From an uncultured Desulfobacter sp. (GTDB lineage Bacteria; Desulfobacterota; Desulfobacteria; Desulfobacterales; Desulfobacteraceae), in the NCBI RefSeq assembly GCF_963677125.1, contig NZ_OY781882.1, forward strand, positions 1,868,501-1,932,500: DNA of 64,000 nucleotides, given 5' to 3'. Below are positions 9,261 through 17,382 of the stretch, piece after piece. Under the pieces are notes generated by a model. It had not been told where the DNA came from. It worked only from the letters and a program-made list of their open reading frames with translations, and ran no database searches. The position numbers were made by a program, and so were the translations under genes. Every line of letters begins with the position of its first letter. The first letter of the stretch is position 1.

Positions 9261-9288
9261 TTGACTCTTTTGAAAAACCGATTAAGAT
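9261..9288 (+). promoter_or_regulatory. Candidate sigma-70 promoter for the HU-family gene
   Basis: TTGACT at 9261-9266 and TAAGAT at 9283-9288 are separated by 16 bases. They lie about 50 bases before the TTG start of the DNA-binding protein gene. The rest of 9084-9337 is AT-rich and shows nothing else recognisable. Confidence 0.45.
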
Positions 9289-9337
9289 AACCCCAGTCCC
9301 GGTTCATTCAATCTAAACTAAAGAAAAGGCTACGATT

Positions 9338-9619
9338 TTGACCTGTACCAAATCCACACTCATCGAAAAAATTTCAGAGACCTTTGATCAGAACCCATCC
9401 CAGTCCAAAGAGGTACTTGAAATCCTGATTGAAATCATGAAGTCTACTCTGGCTTCGGGCGAAGATATTATGATTTCCGGATTCGGAAAATTCCAGGTGA
9501 TTGAAAAATCACCAAGAAAGGGAAGAAACCCGGCTACAGGGGATGCCATGATCCTTGAAAAAAGACGGGTTGTGACATTCAAATGTGCAGGCAAGCTTAA
9601 AAACAAAATAAATAAATAA
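9338..9619 (+). CDS. HU/IHF-family DNA-bending protein
   Basis: This 93-residue protein belongs to the HU/IHF family. The N-terminal TKSTLIEKI helix, the ISGFGKF turn and the DNA-intercalating beta arm around KGRNPATGDAM are all present. The N terminus resembles IHF alpha more than HU, but a single gene cannot settle which. The start is TTG; no ATG is available in frame. It stands alone, with its own promoter and a degenerate R1 copy after it. Confidence 0.92.
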   Translation: MTCTKSTLIEKISETFDQNPSQSKEVLEILIEIMKSTLASGEDIMISGFGKFQVIEKSPRKGRNPATGDAMILEKRRVVTFKCAGKLKNKINK

Positions 9620-9631
9620 ATAAACCCAACC

Positions 9632-9664
9632 ACAGCCATGGACTGACACGATATATCAATGCCA
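9632..9664 (+). repeat. R1 repeat, degenerate 5' half
   Basis: This stretch matches the R1 5' half at most positions (ACAGCCATGGACTGACA, then ATATCAATGCC). It lies between the HU-like gene and the stop of recD2. The second hairpin is missing. Confidence 0.5.
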
Positions 9665-12211
9665 TCATAAGTCTACCTTTTTGGAGAGTGACGCCTGGAG
9701 CGCAGTCTGGCGGTGGCTGATATCCTGGTTACTTACGGCCATGCCCAACGCCCTTCGGGTGCCTACAAAAACCGCCAGCTTCCTGGCCCGGGTAATTCCT
9801 GTATAAATCAGGTTGCGGAAAAGCATTTTAAAGTGCTGGGTCAATACCGGAATGATCACCACCTCAAATTCACTGCCCTGGGATTTATGGATGGTGATGG
9901 CATAGGCCAGATCAAGCTCCATGATGTCGGCTTGGCTGTAATGCACCATTCGGTTATCCGGCAGAAAACGCACCGTGCAGGTAATATCCACGGTGTTAAT
10001 CCGGTCAATAATGCCGATATCCCCGTTAAATACCCCCAGATCATAATTGTTTTTCCTGTGGATCACCCGGTCCCCGGTTCTGAACACCCGGCGGCCCACG
10101 GTGAGCTGGGCCTTTCCCGGGCCCATGGGATTATACGCGGTCTGAATTTCACGATTCAAAGAAAGCGTACCAAGGCTGCCCCGGGTCATGGGAGAAAGGA
10201 TCTGGATTTCCGTATTGTTCCCCAGGTATTTGGGAATCCACTCCAGGTATAATTTTTTCACTGCATCCAAAGCAGAGAGCCCATAGTGCAAAGAGGACCA
10301 TGGATGAACTTTTTCCAGGACCGCCATAAGTTCTTGAATGCGGTTTTCAGTCGTTGCCAGTCGGGTCAAATCCACATGGGCAAACTTCTTAGGTATCTGG
10401 ATTTCAGTTTCCCAGGGAGAACACCTTTCATCAACCCTGAATTCATACAGATCACCTGAATCGTTATCCCAGGTATCACGGGAGATACAAATTTCTTGAA
10501 GTACATTGCTGTTTGACGTTTCGGGGTCAACATTCTCATATAAACGTTTAACCCGGTTGACAAAGGAAATCTGCTCTTTGGTCGCTTCATCGGAATCAAT
10601 AAAAAGACAATCGGTTCCGTCCTGCCAGACAGCCGGGTATTTAAACGGACTTTTTATCCATGGCATCCGGCCCTTATTGATCTGGTGGGCGAACTTTATG
10701 ATCATAGAAAAACTGGCCTGGCGAAACACCTGGGTAAGCCGGAAACAAGGCACGGCCTGTGACGCAATGATATCTTTAAGCACGTTGCCCGCCCCCACTG
10801 AAGGCAATTGATCATAATCGCCGATAAATACAACCTGACTGTGCCGTGGCACTGCTTTAAGCAAAGCGGCCGTCAAATTAATATCCAGCATGGAGCATTC
10901 GTCCACCACCAGAAAATCTGTTTTCAAAGGGGAACTTTCATCACGTTTAAATCCGCCGGCTTTCCAGCCCAAAAGCCGGTGAATGGTTTTGGCCGGCTTT
11001 CCGATTACTTCGCTCATGCGCTGGGCAGCCCGGCCCGTGGGCGCGGCCAGCATCACCTTTTGCCCCATGGCCTCCAACAGACGAACCATTACCCGTGTGG
11101 CCGTGGTTTTGCCACATCCGGGACCGCCGGTGAGAACACTGAAATGCTGCTGAACTGCCCCTTTGACCGCTGCAGCCTGCTCAGCGGAAAGCTGCATCTG
11201 ATAACGCCGGCAAAACAACGCCACCCACCGGTCAATCCGGGCCTGGTCAAAGGTCCGTTCGGGACCTGGATCTAAAAGACGCCTTGCCACATACCTCTCG
11301 TCAAAATAAAGAGACCGGGCATAGTAACAGGCCACAGGCTGCCCACTGTCATCGGGTAAATCCCTGCGCATCAAAAGCCGCTGGGTTTCCATCTCTGTTA
11401 GAAGGGGTTCAAGCCGTCCTTTTAGATCAAGCTCGAGCAAATTTTTTACCTGTTCTTTGATCTGGGGGTAGGTAAGATAACAATGCCCGAACTCCCGGGC
11501 TGCAGACAGTACGTGGCGGATACCGGCAGTGATCCTTGGGGGACTGTCCGTTCCAAGGCCAATGCTTAAAGCCACCTTATCCGCAGTAAAAAATCCAATA
11601 CCGAAAAAGTCGGCGGCAAGACGATATGGGTCCTGGGTAATCCAGGCAATGGCGTTGTGGCCGTATTCCTTAAATATGCGAACAGAAAACAAGGTGGAGA
11701 TCCCGTGGGACTGCAGAAACATCATCACATCCCGTATGGCCCGGTGCTCTGTCCAGGCCGCTGAAATCATTTCAAGCTTTTTGTGGGCGATCCCCGGCAC
11801 CTCCAAAAGGCGCTCAATATCGGATTCGAACACATCCAGGGTCTGGTCTTTGAAATGACCGACTATTTTTTTTGCGGTCTTAGGTCCCACACCCTTGATA
11901 AGCCCGGAACCAAGGTATTTTTCAAGGGCCGATGCCGTAGCCGGCTTTTTCTCTCTGGCATGAACCGCCTTAAACTGACGGCCAAATTTCGGGTGCACCG
12001 TCCATGCCCCTTCAAATTCCATGGTGGCACCGGCAAACACTTTAGTCTGATGGACCACAACGGTTTCCCGGCTGCCCGGACGATCAAAGGGCAACACCTT
12101 GAGAATGGACCAGCCATTGTCCGGGTTATGGAATGTGACCCGGTCCACGACACCTTTTAAAACCTCATTGATATGGCCTGAATCAGACAATGTCTCTGTT
12201 CTCTGGTTCAT
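9665..12211 (-). CDS. recD2: RecD2-type ATP-dependent DNA helicase
   Basis: A superfamily 1 5'-3' helicase of the RecD2 type, which acts without RecBC, probably in DNA repair. N-terminal OB-like and helix-hairpin-helix regions (about 1-330; SGLIKGVGPKTAKKI) precede the motor. Walker A is GGPGCGKTTAT near residue 360, motif II is VVDECSML, and the late motif is TIHKSQGSEF. At 848 residues it is about 100 longer than usual; the extra length lies after QVFRQASFSMIIKFAHQIN as an insertion in motor domain 1/2. I chose the ATG at 12211; an in-frame ATG at 12265 has no ribosome-binding site. Confidence 0.94.
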   Translation of the reverse strand: MNQRTETLSDSGHINEVLKGVVDRVTFHNPDNGWSILKVLPFDRPGSRETVVVHQTKVFAGATMEFEGAWTVHPKFGRQFKAVHAREKKPATASALEKYLGSGLIKGVGPKTAKKIVGHFKDQTLDVFESDIERLLEVPGIAHKKLEMISAAWTEHRAIRDVMMFLQSHGISTLFSVRIFKEYGHNAIAWITQDPYRLAADFFGIGFFTADKVALSIGLGTDSPPRITAGIRHVLSAAREFGHCYLTYPQIKEQVKNLLELDLKGRLEPLLTEMETQRLLMRRDLPDDSGQPVACYYARSLYFDERYVARRLLDPGPERTFDQARIDRWVALFCRRYQMQLSAEQAAAVKGAVQQHFSVLTGGPGCGKTTATRVMVRLLEAMGQKVMLAAPTGRAAQRMSEVIGKPAKTIHRLLGWKAGGFKRDESSPLKTDFLVVDECSMLDINLTAALLKAVPRHSQVVFIGDYDQLPSVGAGNVLKDIIASQAVPCFRLTQVFRQASFSMIIKFAHQINKGRMPWIKSPFKYPAVWQDGTDCLFIDSDEATKEQISFVNRVKRLYENVDPETSNSNVLQEICISRDTWDNDSGDLYEFRVDERCSPWETEIQIPKKFAHVDLTRLATTENRIQELMAVLEKVHPWSSLHYGLSALDAVKKLYLEWIPKYLGNNTEIQILSPMTRGSLGTLSLNREIQTAYNPMGPGKAQLTVGRRVFRTGDRVIHRKNNYDLGVFNGDIGIIDRINTVDITCTVRFLPDNRMVHYSQADIMELDLAYAITIHKSQGSEFEVVIIPVLTQHFKMLFRNLIYTGITRARKLAVFVGTRRALGMAVSNQDISHRQTALQASLSKKVDL

Positions 12212-12326
12212 ATCGGCCCACCATACAGTACACGGCAGACCAAAACAACTTCTTTTGATGGACAAAAAGTCTTAAACAAAAAAGGTGAACAATAGAGATA
12301 AATGTGGTATTTGAGTTTTTTGATAT

Positions 12327-12418
12327 AACAGACATGGGCTGACCTGGTCTATTGACCCCCAGGCTCAACCCACGACGAAACATGAAAGTAATTTTACAAC
12401 TTATTTAGACTTTCATAT
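12327..12418 (+). repeat. R1 repeat, first of a tandem pair
   Basis: The 5' half runs from AACAGACATGGGCTGACC to CCCACGACGAAAC. The 3' half is bounded by the inverted pair ATGAAAGT and ACTTTCAT. It directly abuts the next copy, giving a tandem pair of about 92-95 bp units in the leader of the carbonic-anhydrase-like gene. Confidence 0.85.
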
Positions 12419-12513
12419 AACAGCCATGGGCTGACCTGGTCTATCGACACACAGGCACAGACCACAACGAATATTTAAAGATCTGAGTGGGTTATACAGA
12501 CTTTCATATATAA
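12419..12513 (+). repeat. R1 repeat, second of a tandem pair
   Basis: The 5' half is AACAGCCATGGGCTGACC to ACCACAACGAA. The 3' half includes TCTGAGTGGG and ACAGACTTTCAT. It ends about 25 bases before the ATG of the next gene, so both copies are likely transcribed in its leader. Confidence 0.85.
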
Positions 12514-12540
12514 ACAGAAAACAATTTTAAGGAGAGGAAC

Positions 12541-13665
12541 ATGAAAAAAACATCACTTCGGTTGATCTTATGCCTGCTGCTGACATGTATGATTGCATTT
12601 GCCGGTTGCTCAGGAGAACAAAAAAAACCAAAACCCAGCCCCGACGAAGCACTCCAGATGCTCAAAGATGGAAATAAACGTTTCCTCAGTGGGAAATCCG
12701 AACATCCGCATCTGGACAAAGAGCGGATGATGCAATCCAGCCTGGAAGATCAGGGTGATCATGCCTATGCGACCATCCTCGCCTCTTCCGATTCCCGGGT
12801 GCCTGTCGAAGCGATTTTTGATGCCGGAATTATGGATACATTTGTTATCCGCGTGCCCGGCAATGTATGTAATACAGATCAAGTCGCCGCCATAGAATAT
12901 GGTCTGGACCAGGTCCGCACACCGGTTATAGTCGTACTGGGCAATACACAATGCGCCGCAGTGACAGCCGTTACCCGGGCCATCAATGGACAAGGCGATA
13001 TTCCACCGATGCTTGCCAACATTGAACCTGCCGTCAAAAAGGCCATGGAAAAGTATCCCCAGGCAAAAGGCGACCAAATCATTCCCCTGGCCATTGAAGA
13101 AAACATCTATATCAGTATCCGGGATCTGTTCATGCAAAGTCCTGCCACATGTGAACTTGTCAACGCGGGTACAGTTAAAGTAGTCGGCGCCATCTATGAT
13201 GTCAGCGACGGCAGGGTATACTGGCTTGAGGACGAGACAGTGGACAGCATTCTGCAGAAAGTGGAAGGCAAGGTAGACGATACCCAGGTATCTGATGCCC
13301 CTGCAACATCCGATGAGGCGGCGGCTGAAGACCATGAGGCAGCTGCTCAAGACCATGAGGCAGCGCCTGAGGTTGACGAAGCAGCACCCCAAACCCATGA
13401 AGAAGCCGCTGAAACGGATGAAGTCGCTCCCGACGCCCATGATGATGCAGCCAAAGCCTTGGCGCCGTCAGAAGCAGAAGAAACGATTGCCGAGCCCGAA
13501 GCCCATGACACTGCAGTCTCCGATGAGGCAGCACCTGAATCACATGATGCGCATGAAGTAGCACCTGAGGCCCATGAAGCGGCACCTGACGCTTCTGTGC
13601 CGCCTGAGGCGGAGGAAACACCTGCAGAACATGAAACCCATCATGACACGAAAAGCCATACCTAA
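12541..13665 (+). CDS. Lipoprotein with degenerate beta-carbonic anhydrase domain and His/Glu/Ala-rich tail
   Basis: Residues 1-23 are a lipoprotein signal with lipobox FAGC (C23). Residues about 35-235 follow the beta-carbonic anhydrase fold. In active enzymes zinc is held by Cys (CSDSR) and His-x-x-Cys. Here the first motif reads S82-S-D84-S-R86 and the second G-N135-T-Q-C138, so the first Cys and the His are lost while the Asp-Arg dyad and the last Cys remain. Classical zinc catalysis is therefore doubtful. The last 120 residues are a low-complexity tail of repeated EAAPE and DHEAA units with many His, possibly metal-binding or cell-wall spanning. A GGAGAGG ribosome-binding site precedes the ATG. 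Confidence 0.85.
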   Translation: MKKTSLRLILCLLLTCMIAFAGCSGEQKKPKPSPDEALQMLKDGNKRFLSGKSEHPHLDKERMMQSSLEDQGDHAYATILASSDSRVPVEAIFDAGIMDTFVIRVPGNVCNTDQVAAIEYGLDQVRTPVIVVLGNTQCAAVTAVTRAINGQGDIPPMLANIEPAVKKAMEKYPQAKGDQIIPLAIEENIYISIRDLFMQSPATCELVNAGTVKVVGAIYDVSDGRVYWLEDETVDSILQKVEGKVDDTQVSDAPATSDEAAAEDHEAAAQDHEAAPEVDEAAPQTHEEAAETDEVAPDAHDDAAKALAPSEAEETIAEPEAHDTAVSDEAAPESHDAHEVAPEAHEAAPDASVPPEAEETPAEHETHHDTKSHT

Positions 13666-13668
13666 ATA

Positions 13669-13809
13669 GTGCCCGACCGAAAACCGTAAATTTTGCCGAT
13701 TACGGCGTTGGCCTGAAATTTTAATCCTCGAAATACTTCATGTATTACTCCAGTTAAAATTTCAGCTCGCCTTGTACTCAACAAAATTTCCAAGTTTTCG
13801 TTCAGACAC
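13669..13809 (+). repeat. R2 long-hairpin repeat, copy A (divergent)
   Basis: The element starts 3 bases after the stop of the preceding gene. The outer arms pair imperfectly (CGAAAAC near the left end against GTTTTCG near the right, and AAATTTTG against CAAAATTT). The inner core keeps the R2 marks GGCGTTG, AATCCTC, ACTCCAGTT and CGCCTTG. It probably forms a long RNA hairpin behind the gene. Confidence 0.75.
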
Positions 13810-13970
13810 TAAATAAAAAATAAAATTGATCCAAGCCGGAAGGCAGCACACGCCTTCCGGCATCTTCCAACACAGCAGTTCGTAACAATACTTGACATAT
13901 TTAATTTTGAAATGATAAATCAGATTCATTCCACACAATCCAAAACACAATTCAAAAAAGAGTGTATTTC

Positions 13971-15815
13971 ATGACGACGGCAACTGACAATTCCACGAAC
14001 CCAGCAAAAACTATTTCACCTGCAGATGTTCAAAAACAGAATCTGATTTCCCAATGGGCCTTTGATACCCGTCCTATACTAGGCCGGTTCCATTTATGGC
14101 TCGAAGATGTGCGCATTCACTGGCACAGTGACGAATCCCAAAGAAAAATCAAACGCCGTCACATGGATGCGGTTTCCTTCACCGATGGACGCACTGAAAA
14201 AATGCTGGCCGTCACCGCCGCGGTCACCGCCTTAGGCACCCGCCTGTTTGGCCGCTACGGGGAAGGAAAAGATCTGCCCAAAACAGAACTGAACCTGGTC
14301 AAAAAAGATGCCGATGCCATTTCCGCCTACGCCATGAGCGAAAGCTTATGGTACCTGTCCCGCACCCTGCCGGAAAACCATGCCATTATGGTCTGTTTAG
14401 GGGAGGGGCTGATGCCTAAAGCCGGGGAAACCGCTGAGATGGGGGCCAATCCGCTGCTGGGATTCGGCAGGATCTATGCCCGTCCCCAGGTGGCTAAATT
14501 TCTTGAAGACCGGGTGTTACGGCTGATCAATGATCCCGAATATGCCTGGGAGAACTTTTCCCGGGACATCCAGAAACGAGACATCACCGTATGGGGCGCC
14601 GCCATCGACACCCTGGAAAACACCTCTAGGTTTGCCAAAGGAGAGACCACAGGCCCCATGAGTGTATTCCATCTTTTTGACCAGCCGTTGATCATCAGTG
14701 ACCAGTATGAAGGATATATGGGGTGCCTGGTACTGCCGGAGCAGGTTGTGGAAAACGCAGCCTTGAAGTCTGTTCTTGTCAATTATTTCACCCCGCGTCA
14801 TATGGTCATGAATGCCATCCAGGAGACCTTTGATGGGATAAAGGCGGAAAATGTCCATGTCTGGACCCTTACCGGGGAGGCCCGGCGCAAAAGAATCGAA
14901 AAAATTTGGGACCAGTGGCGGGATGCAGGCGCTCATCTCGTTGATGAAAACTGGACGCTTCCCACAGGAATTGCGCCGTTCACCGATTCAGGCACCTATG
15001 CGCCGACCTTTTCAGTCAAACCCTGGACCGATGACAAGGGCAACATTCACCTGCTGGTGGTGGATGGATATGCAGCCTCGGCCGAGGCCATGCAGGCGGC
15101 CAGCCTGTCCGGCATATTGGGCCTGGATGTATCCCTTGCCGTGCTCTCCTCAAAATTCAAACTGCCCTATGACAAGGATGCCGCGGCCATGAAACTTGAC
15201 CCCCAAGACAACAACTTTGCTACAAAGCTTGGGCAGGACCTATTTGAAACCGATGTGCCTACGGAGATGATTGAAGTTTACCGCGACAGTATCATAGAAG
15301 CTGAAAACGCCGGCATCCCTTTAAAACCGCGTACCATCAATGCAAGTGATCTGATTGCCGCAAAAAAATGGCAGACCCTGGCTGTATCGGGATATATGCT
15401 TCCCGATCCCTACAGCGGAGCCCAAGGTGTAAAGCAGATCAGCGATGACACGTGGGAAGTCACAGTACGGGTAACATCGGAATTCGGGGACAAGAACATT
15501 ACTTTTGCCCTTCGCCTGCTAGAGTCTTTGCAGCAGAGCAAACTGGTATTTTCCCCGTTGCTCAACCGTTTTTTCAGGGGAGAGGATTTTAGAACACGAG
15601 CCGTTAAAATTTCAGATTCCGGCAGGATCAGAAACGAACTTCAGACACTTTGTACAGAAGCCCTGGAGCATTTTGGAGACAAAATAGTGGTACGTTTTGA
15701 CAAAATGGCACCAACCACTATTTCCGCTGTAGAGCAGGAAATGCTCAAACAAATTCTGACCTGGTATAAGGAAAATTACCCCATTTGGTTTGAATGGCTT
15801 GAGTTGTCAATTTAA
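13971..15815 (+). CDS. Conserved-looking protein of unknown function, 615 residues
   Basis: I do not recognise this protein. It reads as a soluble, well-structured cytoplasmic protein: no signal peptide, no membrane segment, mixed alpha/beta composition, balanced charge and no low-complexity region. Notable segments are CLGEGLMPKAGE (near 150), TGEARRKRIEKIWDQW (near 300) and LLVVDGYAASAEAMQAASLSG (near 370). The ATG at 13971 is preferred over a GTG at 13962, since an AAAAGAG ribosome-binding site lies 9 bases before it. It stands alone, between an R2 copy and half an R1 copy. Confidence 0.8.
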   Translation: MTTATDNSTNPAKTISPADVQKQNLISQWAFDTRPILGRFHLWLEDVRIHWHSDESQRKIKRRHMDAVSFTDGRTEKMLAVTAAVTALGTRLFGRYGEGKDLPKTELNLVKKDADAISAYAMSESLWYLSRTLPENHAIMVCLGEGLMPKAGETAEMGANPLLGFGRIYARPQVAKFLEDRVLRLINDPEYAWENFSRDIQKRDITVWGAAIDTLENTSRFAKGETTGPMSVFHLFDQPLIISDQYEGYMGCLVLPEQVVENAALKSVLVNYFTPRHMVMNAIQETFDGIKAENVHVWTLTGEARRKRIEKIWDQWRDAGAHLVDENWTLPTGIAPFTDSGTYAPTFSVKPWTDDKGNIHLLVVDGYAASAEAMQAASLSGILGLDVSLAVLSSKFKLPYDKDAAAMKLDPQDNNFATKLGQDLFETDVPTEMIEVYRDSIIEAENAGIPLKPRTINASDLIAAKKWQTLAVSGYMLPDPYSGAQGVKQISDDTWEVTVRVTSEFGDKNITFALRLLESLQQSKLVFSPLLNRFFRGEDFRTRAVKISDSGRIRNELQTLCTEALEHFGDKIVVRFDKMAPTTISAVEQEMLKQILTWYKENYPIWFEWLELSI

Positions 15816-15838
15816 ATGGGATTTGACCCAAAAATAAA

Positions 15839-15880
15839 TTTGAAAGATCTTAGGAACTTACTCAAACGTTCTTATAAATC
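15839..15880 (+). repeat. R1 repeat, 3' half only
   Basis: TTGAAAGATCT, then AACTTACTCA and CGTTCTTATAAA follow the second half of the R1 copy at 24.2 kb closely. It lies 24 bases after the stop of the preceding plus-strand gene, in the same orientation as that gene. Confidence 0.55.
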
Positions 15881-15933
15881 CAAAAGCGAAAGCGAAAGGG
15901 GGGTGTATTAAGATTGTCCAATCTCGGAAAGAG

Positions 15934-15973
15934 AAAAGCCCTATGAAATGGTGGCTCATTTTATAGGGCTCTT
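15934..15973 (-). terminator. Rho-independent terminator for the minus-strand alcohol dehydrogenase group
   Basis: The stem AGCCCTAT-G-AAA (15937-15948) pairs with TTT-T-ATAGGGCT (15959-15970) around a 10-base loop. On the minus strand the stem is followed by TTTTCTCTTT, so it fits termination of the gene ending at 16031. Confidence 0.65.
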
Positions 15974-16030
15974 AACTCAGTGTGAATTGTGAACCTCACA
16001 CGTAGTTAATTATTTGGTTTCGTTGTCCGG

Positions 16031-17026
16031 TTAACAATCCTCAATGCTGATATATGCCATGGTTTGGTTCAACAACTGATAAGCAATCTCACCAAATGTC
16101 ATGGGGCCTGTAATATCAGCCGTTTTCTTTCCTTCCAGTTCGGCATAAAGATAGTTCAGTATGCAGTTACATGAAAAAAAGAGCGTATCTCCAACATCTT
16201 TAGGAATCAATTCATTGAACTCGGTGACGTAATCGGAGACCGGTTTTGCAATTTTATATTCAACTTGCTGAAATACCGGTGCATACAGATTGACCACTTT
16301 TTGGGTCTCATCGACACTTTGAAAACTCGTATTGATTCTTGCACCGTACATATCCGCCACCAGGGGCAGTCTGGTATCAATATTGTTACCCAGGATATAC
16401 TCGGCAAAATTCACGGTTTCGCCGTTAACAACCGCCTCTTTTACTGAAAAGCCCTCTTCATTGAATGTTATCGTATCGCCGTCACCACTTTCAAAAAGGT
16501 TGACAATGTTCACCTGCGGCAGTTTGTTTGAAGGCAGTCCAATGTGCATGACGACAGCGGAATCCGTATAGCTTTCCCCGGTATTCCCATTAAAGGTCTT
16601 TGGTGCTGTTTTCCCCAACTCATCCAGGAAGACGCCGGATATCCATCCAATGAGCGGTTTTGTTGCAAATTCAGGATAATTGGGCCCATCAATGGCAAAT
16701 GAAATATGGGTCGGACTGGTCGCCGGAATAATGATAAAAGAAAATCCGTTGCCGGGTGCGTCTGCATAAACGCTGCTTAGGGTCTCTTTTGAGTAAACTT
16801 GAACATCAATAGAGGCTGCATAATCCGGCAGTTCAGTCACAAACACCTTTTCTTGTGTAAATTTCCCCCCATCTTCATCCATAAAATATGGAATGGTCCC
16901 TGCAATCCATTGCCCTTTGGGAAGATCTTTGAGTACCTTTTCGTCGGCAGCAAGAATCAATTTTTTTCCGGCCGAGATCAACTCAACGGCCTCATTTTTA
17001 TTTACCGTTTTTTTTATCATTTTCAT
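16031..17026 (-). CDS. FIST-like sensory domain protein (tentative)
   Basis: A soluble 331-residue protein. The C-terminal third (FFSCNCILNYLYAEL, then GPMTFGEIAYQLLNQTMAYISI) resembles the end of FIST-C domains, where a cysteine segment is followed by a GEIA segment and a final NQT strand. FIST domains are thought to bind small ligands, often amino acids, in signalling proteins; no output domain is attached here. It lies 5 bases behind a 77-residue gene and downstream of an alcohol dehydrogenase, so a role in the same pathway is likely. The FIST assignment is from pattern memory and needs a profile search. Confidence 0.6.
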   Translation of the reverse strand: MKMIKKTVNKNEAVELISAGKKLILAADEKVLKDLPKGQWIAGTIPYFMDEDGGKFTQEKVFVTELPDYAASIDVQVYSKETLSSVYADAPGNGFSFIIIPATSPTHISFAIDGPNYPEFATKPLIGWISGVFLDELGKTAPKTFNGNTGESYTDSAVVMHIGLPSNKLPQVNIVNLFESGDGDTITFNEEGFSVKEAVVNGETVNFAEYILGNNIDTRLPLVADMYGARINTSFQSVDETQKVVNLYAPVFQQVEYKIAKPVSDYVTEFNELIPKDVGDTLFFSCNCILNYLYAELEGKKTADITGPMTFGEIAYQLLNQTMAYISIEDC

Positions 17027-17031
17027 TCCCC

Positions 17032-17265
17032 TTATCCGAACATAGTTTCGATGTCACCTACGACTTTAGGCAGGTGGTCGTTCTTTTTAAAAAAATCAAT
17101 CAATTCAGTTGTGCATTCCGAAACGGTAGCATCTGTAGGGCTTTTTTTGTACTTCATGTTCAATCGCCCCAAAAGCATCTTCAACCCTAAAAATTGAATG
17201 GTGGGTTTATTATCACCGGATATTACTTTTTTCCATTTTGGATCATTGGGACCTGGGATTGCCAT
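17032..17265 (-). CDS. Small protein of unknown function, 77 residues
   Basis: I do not recognise it. It is a small soluble protein (charged, no signal, no membrane segment) starting MAIPGPNDPKWKKVISG, with a Lys-rich middle. Its stop is 5 bases before the start of the FIST-like gene, so the two are co-translated. It follows the alcohol dehydrogenase gene by 117 bases and may depend on the same promoter. Confidence 0.65.
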   Translation of the reverse strand: MAIPGPNDPKWKKVISGDNKPTIQFLGLKMLLGRLNMKYKKSPTDATVSECTTELIDFFKKNDHLPKVVGDIETMFG

Positions 17266-17382
17266 TTGAGTCTTCCTTTATTTTGGGATTTTAGGGTTGA
17301 TTTCTTTTGTTACGCATTGACATAAAACGGGCACCCCATGACAAAGCGCCGATGCTTGAAATCAACCCTTTTTTTTGAAATG

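Noticed and set aside
12610..13440. 276-codon open frame antisense to the carbonic-anhydrase-like gene
   Set aside because: It is opposite a clear lipoprotein gene with a ribosome-binding site and known fold. Its translation resembles no protein and its length comes from the repetitive GC-rich sequence.
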